Shown here piece after piece: positions 1 to 12,430 of a DNA stretch of 64,000 nt; the stretch's first letter is position 1, and every line of letters begins with the position of its first letter. Location: assembly GCA_033239005.1 (NCBI GenBank), contig BSQZ01000071.1, positions 2,521,852 through 2,585,851 of the forward strand, read 5' to 3'. The position numbers and the translations under genes are program-made. The notes beneath the pieces are model-generated. The model was not told where the DNA came from. It saw nothing but the letters and a program-made list of their open reading frames with translations, and searched no databases. Source of the DNA: Lamellibrachia satsuma. Taxonomy: Eukaryota > Annelida > Polychaeta > Sabellida > Siboglinidae.

Positions 1-327
1 TGATAAAACCAATAACTTGTCGATCGACACCATCTTTCTTTCTTAGTTCAAGCGGCAACTGTTTTACATGACACTGCGACACTGGATTCATTAGTATTTA
101 TAAAATCTCAGTTAGTTGACTTGGCAATGAAATAAAATAAGTGAGTTTTATGATATATATTCTTTCTCTTTCTTGTAAAAGACGTCTCAGTGCTTTCTCC
201 GTTCAACACTGGAAGTGATCACTGCCAAGTTAGAGTAAAAATTAAGATCAACATGTGTCTAGAAAGGGCGAGACTAGTGAGAAAGAAGATCCCACTAGTA
301 AAATCTTCAGCAAAAAACAGATGATTA

Positions 328-657
328 TCAGGTAGAATTACAAAACAAGATTGATGCCTTGCATGATAAAGTAGTGGGAGCGGACATAAATTCATGGTGT
401 GAGAAAATCACGGATACCATCACACAAAGTGCAATGAAGGTAGCAAAGACACACACAAAAGCAGAAAAACTTTCTGAGGAAACACTCAAACTGTTGAAAA
501 AGAGAAGAGAAACAAGAAAAAGGAAATCAAAACCATCACGAAACGGATGAAAGATGAAATCTGCCAATATAACTTGAAAAAGACTGAACAAACCATCCAA
601 GAACACAGAAGCCTCAAACGAGCTAAACGGAATCCCTGCCGACCGTGCTCGCATGAC
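328..657 (+). mobile_element. LINE ORF fragment (endonuclease/reverse-transcriptase linker region)
   Basis: A broken reading frame reads DALHDKVVGADINSWCEKI, then a lysine-rich helix (KLSEETLKLLKKRRETRKRK). After a frame change near 525-540 it continues through TKRMKDEICQYNLKKTEQTI. This style, a charged helix ending in many short Lys/Arg runs, matches the segment between the APE endonuclease and reverse-transcriptase domains of non-LTR retrotransposons. The frameshift and the missing flanks say it is a dead fragment. The family call rests on pattern recognition. It lies beyond the last visible RNF19 exon, probably in an intron of that gene. Confidence 0.5.
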
Positions 658-763
658 TGACTAAACTGTTTAACCAGTACATTTACACTGGATGCATTGT
701 ATACATACAAGTGCTTTTACCAATAACAAAAGGATTGGTTTGAAACCTTTTAGTTCCACATAC

Positions 764-3700
764 CTAGTGCAGAGGGAGCCAGTGAGGGCCCTGGTGCTTG
801 CGTCATCACAAAATGACACAGTAGCCGACTTTGTGTCAATACTGAGATTGGCCGAGTCGCTGCTAAGGCTAGCACACTTCTGGAGACGGGAACTTGCTGC
901 AACGTCAGCATGGACTTCCAGTCTGAAACGATGCATCGAATATTAAAAAATTAATAAAATAGAACATTTACATAGCGCCATATTCACCGAGTGTTCTATG
1001 GTACCTTTTTTCTGTTGTGCTATTTTTGTAAATACAGTAGGCCTGAAATATATAAAATAAATAATGTTTATAAATGTAAGCTACTATATACTATACACAG
1101 AACATGTAAAGCATGACAAAACATGACAAAACAACCATACAAATCAGACTTCATTAAAAAGGCCCTATCAACTTTCAAAGTGATTACTTGTACCGGTACT
1201 CCTGTCTGTATACAAATATCACAATTAGAGTTTTACAACACAAATAGGATGCAGTCAACAGAAGGAGCTGTCACATACCATTCATATTCAGTCATAATGC
1301 AAAATGCATACTGCAAAACTGTCGTGCCCTCAAAGTCAGCTCACTTATGAACAGTGATTTGAAACAAAAAATGTTTTGGGAAAAATATATCTATATGCGA
1401 TGCTAACTGAAAGAGCTGCTACAACCGTGATGAAACCAACTTTGTTCAATATCAGTGTTTTGAGATATCCCAAAGTTACACAGTTTTGCAGCAATGAAGA
1501 ACCATGTCTTTCCCATCCGTCTGAAATCCGTCTTTACATTCAAGAAAATTAATGCAAATTATTCCAAAAAAACACAAATTATTTCAGATTATACAAATTA
1601 CACATCCTAGCTGTCAAACAGCAATACTCTGTCAACAAGATACTGGCATAGACTACACTAGAAGAATGTTGACGCATAACAACACGTACTTGTTCTGGAA
1701 GCCACTAGGGCCCGCCACTGTACTTCCGCAGAGACTGCCGGAAAGACTGGCCCCGGCGATCGCTCTGTGACTGGCTGATTCACGATCGCTCTCATCGCGG
1801 ATGACGCCGATGCGATCAATATGGCTGCCACTGGCACTGAGACTATTCGTCATGGCAACTGACATCTCGCCAATACTCGGCCCGATGCTCGGGTTGTTCA
1901 CATTGACGCCGCCTGCCTCGACACTGTGTGCGTCACCACCTGATGAACAAATTCCCAACCATTTAATCTGATAAGATTTCAATCGAAGATTGAATCGAAC
2001 AGTTGTTCTATTTATCGAGAGGTGAATAGACTGTTAGTGTATCTAACTCACCACAGTCAGTGCATCTGACTAAACGGTGAATCATTTCCTGACCGAGGTC
2101 AAATTAGATTCAATAAAATGTATGTTAATAGGAGTGTACAATGATTTTCATTGGTTAATTGATATGCTGCTAGCCGAGGGTTTCATATAATAAAAAAAAC
2201 TAGCGTAAATCACCAACCTTCCATTCCTGCTTTCTTTTTCAATTTGAGCGACGACTGTTTTAAGGGATATTGCAACACATAATATATTACTATTAATAAC
2301 ATTTGGGTTGGTTAAAAAATAATATCCATACAAAACGTGTTTCCATCGTGAGCTCTGATCTCTTAGTATTTTTTAAAATGCACAATTTGGAAATAAAATA
2401 AGCCTGTTTTACAACAAATAAAGACTACTTGTCATTACAATAAATCATCCAATGAAAATCATCGTAAATAATCACAATGTGTCACCTGTTATGTCATATC
2501 GTGGCAACATATTTGTGGTGCAATCAAGCTGCAATCTGGTCATGTGCGATGACATCGCCTCATTGCAGCAACAATATCTTCTCATGTAAAAGGTATAGGT
2601 AAGTTCTGACATAGACCGCCATCCAGTCTTTAAGACAACTCAAAGTTCCTACACTTCAACACCAAGGAAGCTTATTTATTCTGACACCAACTCACCTTCT
2701 CTGGAAACATTCAGCCATGCTACAATTACTGCACAAAGACGGTCTATGGCAACGCAACTTAGAATAAATAAACCTGACTATAGGTGATGCACGCACAAAC
2801 ATGCTTGCATTCATGCGTGTCATGTCTTCTGGTGCACTTGTCTCCTACCTGTGTATGGTCCGGACGTCCCACTGGGGTTTGCACCCTCCTCGATTTCAAA
2901 GTGCACACCTCCGGAGTCCGTGGTGGTTACCCCGCACCCACTGCTTCGACACAGGGAGATAGGAACCACCCCGTAGATGTAGCCAAGCAGTATCGGCACA
3001 CCCACCCCTGGACGGAGAACAAGTGTAGTGAGTGACCAACATGGACATCAAGTAACTAGGCTATTGTCTTGTGAAAAGAGAGACAAAGTCACAATTGTGT
3101 CCCATATGTAAATCATAATTTATTTAGAGATGCGACTTCTAATTCACCTTTGTCGTAGGCATTTCAGATCCCACCTACAACCCTTTTGTAAAAAATGTTG
3201 AACATACAGTTGTTGTGCTACAGTATAACACTGTAATTCTTTTGTTGATGTTCAAACCGCACAAAACACTCACAACTAATTGTTGTTATCAAAACTGACT
3301 GTGGTAAACGGTCAAAACCAATAAACCCATTAATAATATTAAAATCCCCTAAATGCATCATTATTGCTATAATGTTAAAATTATATAAATTCATTACTAA
3401 TTTCAGATCTCATAAATCAATCACATCAATCTTGTATTACTGTTCAAAATCTCATAAATCCAATATCAATGTCCCAAACCTTAAATCCATTATTAATGTT
3501 CAAAACCAAGAAATCAATCATCAGTGTTCAAAACCAAGAAATCAATCATCAGTGTTCAAAACCAAGAAATCAATCATCAGTGCTCAAAACCAAGAAATCA
3601 ATCATCAGTGTTCAAAACCAAGAAATCAATCATCAGTGCTCAAAACCAAGAAATCAATCATCAGTGTTCAAAACCCAAGAATCAATTATCAACATACAAA

Positions 3701-6700
3701 TCCCAGAAATCCAATATTAATATTAAAAACCTAAAACCATAATAAATATTATGAACTACAAATTGGCTGTTACCGTTTGAAACCAACGATCTTGTTGACC
3801 AAGACCGATGCCAGTCAGCAGGTGGTGCTGCTAGAATCACCGGTGGTGCCCCCTAGTGTGTACTCACCTACAGCGATGCCAGCGAGAATGGGGGCAACGA
3901 TGATTGATGCCGTCACACCGCCTGTGATGATGAGGTTCCGCTTGTGCCGGCCGGCATGTTGGTACTTGGCATGGAGCTGCAACATGCGTGTCGGGTGTCA
4001 CGAGGCATTGTCTAAGGCCAAGACATTGTCTAAGGGCATGCTTAGGCCAAAGAAACACTCATGGTTTCTGATGACTGCGTATTTCTTTATAAATGGTGTG
4101 AATTTAGAATATGTAAATTATAAGCAACATTCCCACAAAAAATAAGGATATATTTAACGAGATCACCATCAAAGGAAAGACTTCAAATGGCAAATGGGCA
4201 AAGAAAACATTGGCTTCTATTCAAAACAGTTTAAATTATACAGAAATAAAAACATTAAGAGCATGCCACAAATGCAAAACTCACATTGACCGAGTTAAGC
4301 ACAGTTTTGTGCTGCCATCTAGTTGACAGTGGTGGAATAAAAGTGTACTGCTAGAAAATGCATCTTATGCCATACTATTGACTGATGAAATAGTGGTTTT
4401 ACTATCTATCGCTTCACAATGTGGAACAGAAAACGTGATTTACCTTGATATGCACAAATTGGGTATAATGCGTTTTGTGGATAAACATGAACATCAACTA
4501 CCAAACTGTAGCACCAAAGCACCCATCAACACCCGTCGTTTTAACACAGACCAGCCACAAACGTCTGATTCTGCACAAATCGTTATGGGAGTAATTTGTG
4601 CAGCAGTGGACGACAGATGCGGCTCATCTGTCATTGGACAGTGGCGATGGATAACGGAAGCGGACAGGTGTGTTTGCCGTTTTTATACCGAATGGCCTCG
4701 TGTCCTCACCTTGCGACCGACCCATACGGGAATGCCAATGATCATCGCAGGAACGGTGATGCCCGCCACCAGGGCTATCCCAACAGGAGCACCCACCAGC
4801 GTCCCTAGCTGCCACAGGATTTTCTTCTTTCGACTCCATGGCTTCTTTCCCCAGAATGTGCACCCAGATGGACTGAAGAGGAAACCGACGAATGACAACA
4901 CAACATAAGGACAGGCAGTAAGACGTCCTGTCATATGCCTCTTTCTACCTTCTATGCTTCTCCTTTGTGTCAAAATATGTAGGTAAACTTTTCTAAATCA
5001 GGTAGTAATGTAGTACCTCAGACAGTAACATGTGGAGTAACTTAGTACCTCAGACAGCAACACGTGTAGTAACGTAGTATCTCAGATAGTAACACATGTA
5101 GTAACTTAGTACCTCAGATAGTAACATGTGTTGTAACTTAGGACCTCAGATAGAAACATGTGTTGTAACTTAGTAGCTCAGATAGAAACATGTGTCGTAA
5201 CTTAGGACCTCAGATAGAAACATGTGTAGTAACTTAGTACCTCAGATAGAAACATGTGTTGTAACTTAGTACCTCAGATAGTAACATGTGTTGTAACTTA
5301 GTACCTCAGATAGTAACATGTGTTGTAACTTAGTACCTCAGTTAGAAACATGTGTAGTAACTTAGTACCTCAGATAGTAACATGTGTTATAACTTAGTAC
5401 CTCAGATAGTAACATGTGTAGTAAATCAGTACCTCAGACAGTAAAACATAACTTAGTACAATGAGCACACCAGGTGGTAACTTTATACGTCAGAGTACAT
5501 CAGGTGGTAACTTTGTAAGTTTGTACCTCATATAGTAATATAGTAACATAGTACCTTAGACAGTACCTCAATAACAACATACCGTACTTCAAATAGTAAA
5601 AAGTACCCCAGCTAGTACCTCAGGTACTGGTTGTGTACCCACCTGAGATAGTGCAGGTCTGAGATCTCCTTCATACACAGCCAACAGAACTCTACCCCGC
5701 ACACAGCGCAGGTCATGTGGTTACACGAGCCGTCGTCCATCTTCATGATGAACGCCCCACACCGAGGACAAGGCTTGATCTCCGCTGATACAATGCACAA
5801 AATGGTCCATATTTAAGTGACGCAAGTTATACAGGTCACACAAGTGACACAAGTGACATAGTTACACGAGTTACACAGGTCAGTCACACAACTAACATAA
5901 TTATAAATTATTATTAAGTTCAAGAATCTCTCCAAAACCACTAGAAGCCAGATTTCCAACTGTGAATAAGGAAACCTTTTATGAACGTAGTTTTATTTAT
6001 TTATTTGTTAGTTATACTAATATTAGTTCACAAGTCATCTAATTCTGCAGGAAAGCAGCTATCACTTTTGAAAACAAAATTACAAGTTTTAATATACAAA
6101 AGACAAAGCCGCATCAAGGAAGGTGTTATTTCAATGATTCACTGCAACTACAAAATTAATATGATCATTCACTCACTCTGCATTGATTCATGTGTGTGAC
6201 TGTAGTTGTCAGAGGGGAGACGCATGTTTGCCATACGTTGTGCACGCGCTGCGTCGCATGTTTGGTTCGGATGCCATTGTTGCTTGCAGTGGTAACAGAA
6301 GAATGTATTACATCCCGGCCTCTCGCATTCCAGCTTTGGGCAGCCCGCACAGCCAGACGCAATCACTGCAAACCTACAACGACAGTACACAATGCAATAG
6401 AGCCTGCACAGCCAGACGCAATCACTGCAAACCTACAACGACAGCCCACAATGCAATAGAGCCTGCACAACCAGACGCAATCATTGCAAACCTACAACGA
6501 CAGTACACAATGCAATAGAGCCTGCACAGCCAGACGCAATCACTGCAAACCTGCAACGACAGCCCACAATGCAATAGAGCCCGCACAGCCAGACGCAATC
6601 ACTGCAAACCTGCAACGACAGCCCACAATGCAATAGAGCCCGCACAGCCAGACGCAATCACAGCAAACCTGCAACGACAGTACACAATGCAATAGAGCCT

Positions 6701-9549
6701 GCACAGCCAAACGCAATCACTGCAAACCTACAACGACAGCCCACAATGCAATAGAGCCTGCACAGCCAGACGCAATCATTGCAAACCTACAACGACAGTA
6801 CACAACGCAATAGAGCCTGCACAGCCAGACGCAATCATTGCAAACCTACAACGACAGCCCACAATGCAATAGAGCCTGCACAGCCCAACGCAATCACCCT
6901 TTTCAGGCCTGAAACAAATATTTATACAATAATATCGATAACATGTTGTATGTTAGAACTGTTCCCTTTAAAAATGTATATAAAACCACCACAGATTGGT
7001 TGAGATTAGATGAATGTCTTGTGACGTAGTTTCATTTTGATTTGGAATTGAAGAAATTTCACACGTTGAGTAACTTCTTGCACAGTGAATGCACCGAAGC
7101 CACAGCTGCTTCCCTTCAACAGGTACAATCTTTTCAAGTCCATAACGAATGAACCATTTACCTGCTAGTAATACTGAGTGTTTGCCATTTAAAATGTCTT
7201 CGTTACTCTGGCAAGGGACAGGGCTAAGAATTGCTAGCTGAGTCTTTGTGTGAAGAAGCATGGAGTCAAGTCAGACAGCCTGCACTGGTCAGTATTGTCT
7301 GGTGCCAGTGAGCAGTCTGGATTGAGTACAAAGGGGATATTGAGCCCTGGACACTGGCAGGTGCAAATCCACTCTCCTAGCTGGCCACTTAGTTGTGGTC
7401 ACTGCCAACCAAAACATGCCTTCTGAGAGCGCTTAAGGAATAACAAGCGCTTGTCTCAGTTCCAAGTTAATCTACTTTGCATGAGCCTGTATGTAGCCTA
7501 TAACAGTATCTTCTCGAACTTGTGTGGGTGGCAACTGTGTAATCAGCTGGCTATATGAGTAACACGGGTGTTACTATTTACAATGCATGTCAGTTGTTTC
7601 GTAAAATTGAGAACCAGATGCATAATCGTTAGCTCCAAGATCTATGTAAAAACTATGTAACTTTAACAATCAATATTGTCATGCTTTATTTTTCGTTTCA
7701 TTATAACATAGTGGCACCGAAATACACCTAATTCGTTACTTAAACACAATTAACATCAAAATATGGTTTTGTATCTATCTTGAAAATTGGTATCGCGATA
7801 ACTGAAATAACAAAATGCATACCTGCATGCAGACTGCTCACTGGCACCATTATTTTTCAAGAAAAATTTATGAAATAAAATTAAAAACTAGTTTTGAAAC
7901 AATGAAATATAGAAGTAGTAAACGGATAAAAAAAAATTGTCGTCTTAATGCAATTATAGAAAGTTACCTCCCAGGCTCACTTGGGCTGGAATAGCGATGC
8001 ACATATATTGTTAAAGTGAAACAAAAGTCATGGTTTTGGGGCGATGCACCTAAAAGAGATAATAAAGACTAACGATATTCAACTAAAATCAAGAATATCA
8101 TGCCTGTGGTTTGCTCAGAATGTGTTCTAAAAGTGGGAGATTCTGGTCATTTCTCCAGTTGACTGAGTGCTGATGTTTACCAGTGCGACCGATAAGCGCA
8201 TGTGCAGTTCTGAAATCGGTGTAACCAAGACTACAAGTGACGTATTAAGGGAGGCGGACATACATAGAACCAACGCAAAGTCTCAAAATGTGTTAATTTG
8301 CCAGAAAGAGGACTAGTTAAGTAAACAAAGGCCAAAATATGTTCCATAAGTTGAGTTCGGATGCAAATAGCATGACCATATGCTATTTTTTCATTTGGCG
8401 AGCGAACACTGCCAGAATACCACACACATGACTTAGTGTTATCTAACAATAATATATGGCCCATGAAATGAAAATGTGACGCGTTCAACAAGGTTTTCCT
8501 AGTAAACCATTGGCGTGATATTCTTAATTGTAGTTGCAACTGGCTATGTTTTAGTAACTCTTATAGGTGCATAGGCCAAAAAACATGACTTGTTTCCCTT
8601 AAATGTTAACAGGAAGAACCATTCAGTATACTATACAATCCTGTGGACAGCATCAGTCGTTGGGCAAAACGCACTGGGCAGCGTCAATGAAAGTTAAACA
8701 ACATACTTAGTGCTACCATTAATTAATACTGTTTCTTATTGCATGAATGTAATATTATCAATCAACAAAATATTTTTTATAATTTTGTGATAATGCTTCA
8801 TTAGTAATGTTTACATTTCTGCTGGAGACAAACGTATGATGTAACTGACGGGGGTAACTTACTACGTAACTGATGATGACTTACCCACAGTCTGGGGCGG
8901 GACACCAGCGAGAGTCTGGGTCGGCCACAAGGACGCGCCGCAGCATGAACTCCTCGTACTTCTCCATGAGCGATTCGTCGTCGAGGATCGCGCGGATGTC
9001 ATTCGGGTGATACCGCTCGGCACACTGCGGACATGCTATGTTGATGCGGCTTTCCGTGATCTCGATGCGCAGGTACTGACGCAGACAGTCTCGACACGAC
9101 CGGTGGTGACATGTCATCACGTCAGGGAAGTTGTCAATCGACTGCTGCATTAGACACAGCGGGCACTCCATCATGGAACCACCAGGGGCAATAGATGGCA
9201 CCACCTGATTGCTACTATTGTTCACCAATTTGTCGCCAGTGCCAGTACCTCCATCACCGGCTGCCAATGGCAATGGTGCGTTCGTGCCACTGAATGTAAC
9301 GACATGGACACTGTTCAATGAATTGTGTATGGCTGGTGCAATGTTCTTCGGTGCTGTGTTCTCTGTGCTGTCACTAGGGGGAGGCAGTGTACGTGAAAGT
9401 CGCGAGGGTGCCGATGGTCGACGGCAGAAAAAGCGACGCAGTGAGAACCGTGGAGGCTTGTTGTTGCGCCCCCTATCAACAGATGTGCACGAAACAGCCG
9501 AGCCCGACGAGTGGGCATCTGATTCTTTCTTCTTCATCTTAATTGTCAC
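764..9549 (-). CDS. RNF19: RNF19-like RING-between-RING E3 ubiquitin ligase, 8 exons, 3' end outside window
   Basis: Exons (minus strand, 5' to 3'): 9549-8885, 6373-6177, 5784-5643, 4872-4710, 3976-3868, 3007-2849, 1939-1690, 922-764. All junctions are GT/AG and all phases agree. Exon 1 carries a basic Ser/Pro-rich N-terminus and RING1 (ECPLCLMQQ, then [14 protein letters not shown]). Exon 2 carries the IBR ([20 protein letters not shown]). Exon 3 carries RING2 with the presumed catalytic Cys in [11 protein letters not shown]. Exons 4-6 encode two hydrophobic membrane segments ([38 protein letters not shown]) and the conserved [19 protein letters not shown]. Exons 7-8 carry the Ser-rich tail with [14 protein letters not shown] and LEVHADV, as in vertebrate RNF19A/B. 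The family are RBR ligases anchored in ER-type membranes that pass ubiquitin through the RING2 Cys. The Met at 9549 is the first in the open frame; an upstream exon is possible. Exon 8 ends at a strong donor, so the C-terminus lies left of the window. Confidence 0.95.
2141..2462. mobile_element. TIR-bounded MITE-like element in RNF19 intron
   Basis: The ends are perfect 14-bp inverted repeats: ATGATTTTCATTGG at 2141-2154 and its complement at 2449-2462. The 322-bp AT-rich interior has no coding potential, so this is probably a non-autonomous DNA transposon. The same left end recurs at 22354-22367. Confidence 0.55.
2600..2790 (-). mobile_element. Diverged tRNA-derived SINE, body and tail fragment
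   Basis: This stretch reads like the better copies at 58893-59222 and 41435-41650: a body with ACTTCTCTGG-like, CATGCTACAATTACTG and CACAAAGACGGTC blocks in the same order. It lies in minus orientation inside an RNF19 intron and lacks the tRNA-like head. Confidence 0.5.
3470..3735. repeat. 27-bp minisatellite
   Basis: About eight units of AACCAAGAAATCAATCATCA plus GTGTTCA repeat at a 27-bp period with few changes, decaying at both ends. It sits in RNF19 intron 5. The open frames read across it in all three plus frames are repeat artefacts. Confidence 0.9.
4985..5620. repeat. 32-bp minisatellite next to the RNF19 exon 3 donor
   Basis: About 14-15 clear units with a 32-bp period (GTAACTTAGTACCTCAGATA followed by a variable A/T-rich end) fade into irregular copies up to about 5620. 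The array lies in RNF19 intron 3, directly downstream (minus strand) of the exon 3 splice donor at 5642. Read on the minus strand each unit contains CTATCTGAGGTACTAAG, which resembles the exon edge CTATCTCAG|GTGGGTAC. Confidence 0.9.
6346..6895. repeat. 59-bp minisatellite derived from the RNF19 exon 2 acceptor edge
   Basis: About eight extra 59-bp units follow the real exon 2 edge. On the minus strand each holds the 3' end of the intron (CTGTCGTTGTAG or CTGTCGTTGCAG) and the first ~28 coding bases of exon 2 (GTTTGCAGTGATTGCG onwards). The true acceptor AG is at 6375-6374. The units fill part of intron 1 and differ by only a few substitutions. Confidence 0.92.
7301..7848. mobile_element. TIR element with 19-bp perfect ends
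   Basis: GGTGCCAGTGAGCAGTCTG at 7301-7319 is repeated exactly inverted at 7830-7848. The 548-bp interior shows no convincing coding sequence. This has the form of a non-autonomous DNA transposon in RNF19 intron 1. Confidence 0.6.
7849..8880. other. RNF19 intron 1, remainder
   Basis: AT-rich DNA. I see no exon, RNA gene or repeat family here; the short minus-strand open frame at 8231-8539 has no recognisable feature. Confidence 0.5.
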
Positions 9550-9802
9550 CAGCCATCAGACACAGAAAGACCAATCTACAATGGGGAGACCCAACCATCA
9601 GAACAAACATATACCAATGATGATAACTGATTGGCAAAATGGCAATCAAAAGTGCGTTATATGAAGTGCAGTACAATAAATAATCAAAACTGTTAATGAT
9701 TTAAAGTGCAATAAATAAGAACTAAAATGGAAATATAGACTAATAAAATGATTACAAATTTATATTAAAAAAAATTTTATTACAAGAATAATAAACCAAT
9801 TA

Positions 9803-10184
9803 GGGGGGAGGGAGGGAGGGAGGGAGGGAGGGAGGGAGGGAGGGAGGGAGGGAGGGAGGGAGGGAGGGAGGGAGGGAGGGAGGGAGGGAGGGAGGGAGGG
9901 AGGGAGGGAGGGAGGGGGAGGGAGGGAGGGAGGGAGGGAGGGAGGGAGGGAGGGAGGGAGGGAGGGAGGGAGGGAGGGAGGGAGGGAGGGAGGGAGGGAG
10001 GGAGGGAGGGAGGGAGGGAGGGAGGGAGGGAGGGAGGGAGGGAGGGAGGGAGGGAGGGAGGGAGGGAGGGAGGGAGGGAGGGAGGGAGGGAGGGAGGGAG
10101 GGAGGGAGGGAGGGAGGGAGGGAGGGAGGGAGGGAGGGAGGGAGGGAGGGGGAGGGAGGGAGGGAGGGAGGGAGGGAGGGAGGG
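9803..10184. repeat. (GGGA)n polypurine tract, ~380 bp
   Basis: Nearly pure GGGA/AGGG tetranucleotides run for about 95 units with two single-base slips (near 9916 and 10150). It ends about 255 bp upstream of the first Met of RNF19. The minus-strand Ser/Leu/Pro open frame across it is an artefact. Confidence 0.98.
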
Positions 10185-10867
10185 TCTAATCCTCTTATTA
10201 ATACTGATCAGCACACGTCACAGTGAAACAATTATAGATTCTTCCATGTCAAGCTTTGTCGGCCGATGGTGCGTGCAACGTTCAGTTAAATTCAATCAAA
10301 CATTTGACTAAAACTCTGTTGCTAGTTAACTTAGTCATTTCTGAAAATGAAAAGTTATTTATTTAAAAGTTCTGATTTTCAGTCACGTAATATTTTAGCT
10401 TGAACAATAATTGGTTGTTTATTAATGTAAATTAATTAGTGATAGTGTCAACACAATAATCATCATTCTGAACATGCATGGCCCAGCTGTTATTTATTTT
10501 TCTCTGGCACAAAGCCACTCAACACCACATATGGCTTTACCCAACTTTGAAAGGTCCAATCACTAGTGGTCAAAACCAAACAAAAAGCAATCTTCTATTG
10601 GTTATGCCTAACCAGTCATCAATGTTCAAAATGAAACCGGTTCTTGCCCAGGATGCCTGTCCCCACGAAATTAGCTGGGGGAACATTTCAGACTGACTCA
10701 CTCACATGCCCATTCTCTCAGACTAGATGCTGTTAGCTGGCCCTGCCTTAGGGCACTACATCACCGTTAGTCAGAGTATGCATCAGTGACACGACCAAAA
10801 TAAACATGAGTCAATTTAATGACTAAGATTAGTAAGAACACAAGCAGGTAAACATAACATTAGTGGG

Positions 10868-12275
10868 GGCAGGTAGCTGGACCAGTGACATTCATGCTGC
10901 TGCCAGGCAAGAACCCACTGGAGGCCCAGTGTTTATACTGTACAGCACCAAGTCTTCATCATATATCTATAGATATACAGTACTAATAAGAGATTATTAC
11001 TATATAGCTAGATATACATATACTTAATACCTTATTACATGCACAATGTCCCAAAAATATTCTTTTCCCATTTTCAACACATTCCCTGGAGCTGCTCCAT
11101 CACAGCTATTTCCACCTGCAGATCAAGATCTCTCGAATCTTATCTGTCCAACTTGCCCAAGGACACGCCTCATGTAAAGAAATGTGCTCTCTCATTTAAG
11201 CTGTCAATTGTTTTAGTAGGCAACCTTTCACGTGGTTTGTCAAACAAATGCATAGTATGCAATGAATGTTGCAATGTGTACAGAATGAGTTACATGATAG
11301 TGGTTCATACAACGAAGAAAAGGCAAACGACGACCAAAAAGGGGAGAGCCTCATTAAATGCAGATGACTTAATAAAGAAAAATTTTATAAAGAAAAATCT
11401 TATTGATGAGCTGCATCTAGTAGAGTTTTAAAAAAGAGTTACATATATGCATACATGCATGCACACATTATTTATAAAACTGAATCCTACCCCTATAACA
11501 TTTTATGTTGCACCCAATCAATGTGACTACTGGGAAACACTTAATGTACGCTCCCCCAAGAAAAACAAACATATCTGTAACATATTGATATTTCAGAACA
11601 TTTTCGAAACTGTTACATTCATTCACATATACACTAACACAGCACAAACATTTGTGACATAAATTACCTGAAAATAACGAGATGTTAGATCCTGTCTTCT
11701 ATCGATTCGTACAGCTGTAAGCCACACAGGAAATAACCATATTCGTTGTCCCACAACTTTATCCAGCAAGCCTCCAAGATGTTTGTCTTGAAGAGTTTAA
11801 CACTAATGCATGTATGAGCAACCCAACTGCCCACACTTATAACACAACTGCTGGGACCACCCTCACCCAAATTATTTATCAGTCTGGTGGCCATGCCCCA
11901 TTAAGAACAAATTACAATGACAAATCTTCAAGTTAATTGGTTCCTGGTGTCATCGTCACTGGCTACTAGTTTATAATTCTCTGGTAGCCACCTCATCTTC
12001 ATTGCTTTTGTTTGCCTTATATTGTAAATGATGATGGTGAGGAGGAAATACATTAACTTACTTACTCACTTACTCACTTACATATATTAGACTATTTTTA
12101 ACATGCTATGTTCACACTATAAAGAGTACTACTCTATGTGTCTTGCAGTGGATGCAACTGTTTCTGCCTTGCAATGAAATGCCGGCCAGTGGTCCACGCC
12201 CACTTCACTGCAGTGAGCTGACTTGTTGCTCTTGTTTATAGGGGGGGTGATTAATTATGTAACTCTATGGGTCAG
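10868..12275 (-). mobile_element. THAP-like DNA transposon relic, copy 1
   Basis: This ~1.4-kb segment is closely repeated, inverted, at 29310-30875. Shared blocks run in order from the 'tggaggcccagtgtttatac' end to the 'ttgctcttgtttatag' end. The coding strand is clearest in copy 2, where a cysteine-spaced stretch CVAYSCINRQKTGSN recalls the start of a THAP zinc finger. Copy 1 has lost it through substitutions. The plus-strand open frames here (11039-11662) are antisense readings of the element. Confidence 0.5.
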
Positions 12276-12284
12276 ACCCAAACA

Positions 12285-12430
12285 TATGTTGGGGTATTTA
12301 CCCAACCACACATTGGGGGTATTTACCCTACCAAACATGTGGGACATTCATCCTACCAAACATGTGGGGCATTCACCCAATCACACATGTGGGGCATTCA
12401 CCCAACCACACATTGGGCGTATGAATCATG
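12285..12430. repeat. 25-bp degenerate minisatellite
   Basis: Five to six degenerate copies of ACATGTGGGGCATTCACCCA plus a short linker. Confidence 0.75.

Noticed and set aside
3470..3735. CRISPR-like array
   Set aside because: Units are head-to-tail without unique spacers, and the context is an intron of an animal gene.
6183..7003. Plus-strand open frames with repeated [22 protein letters not shown] units
   Set aside because: Antisense translation of the 59-bp array derived from RNF19 exon 2.
9780..10214. 144-codon minus-strand open frame of Ser-Leu-Pro repeats
   Set aside because: Pure translation of the GGGA tract; no start context, splice sites or family.
11039..11662. Protein-coding gene on the plus strand
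   Set aside because: The same frames recur in the inverted copy at 29896-30577 and are antisense to the transposon-like coding strand.
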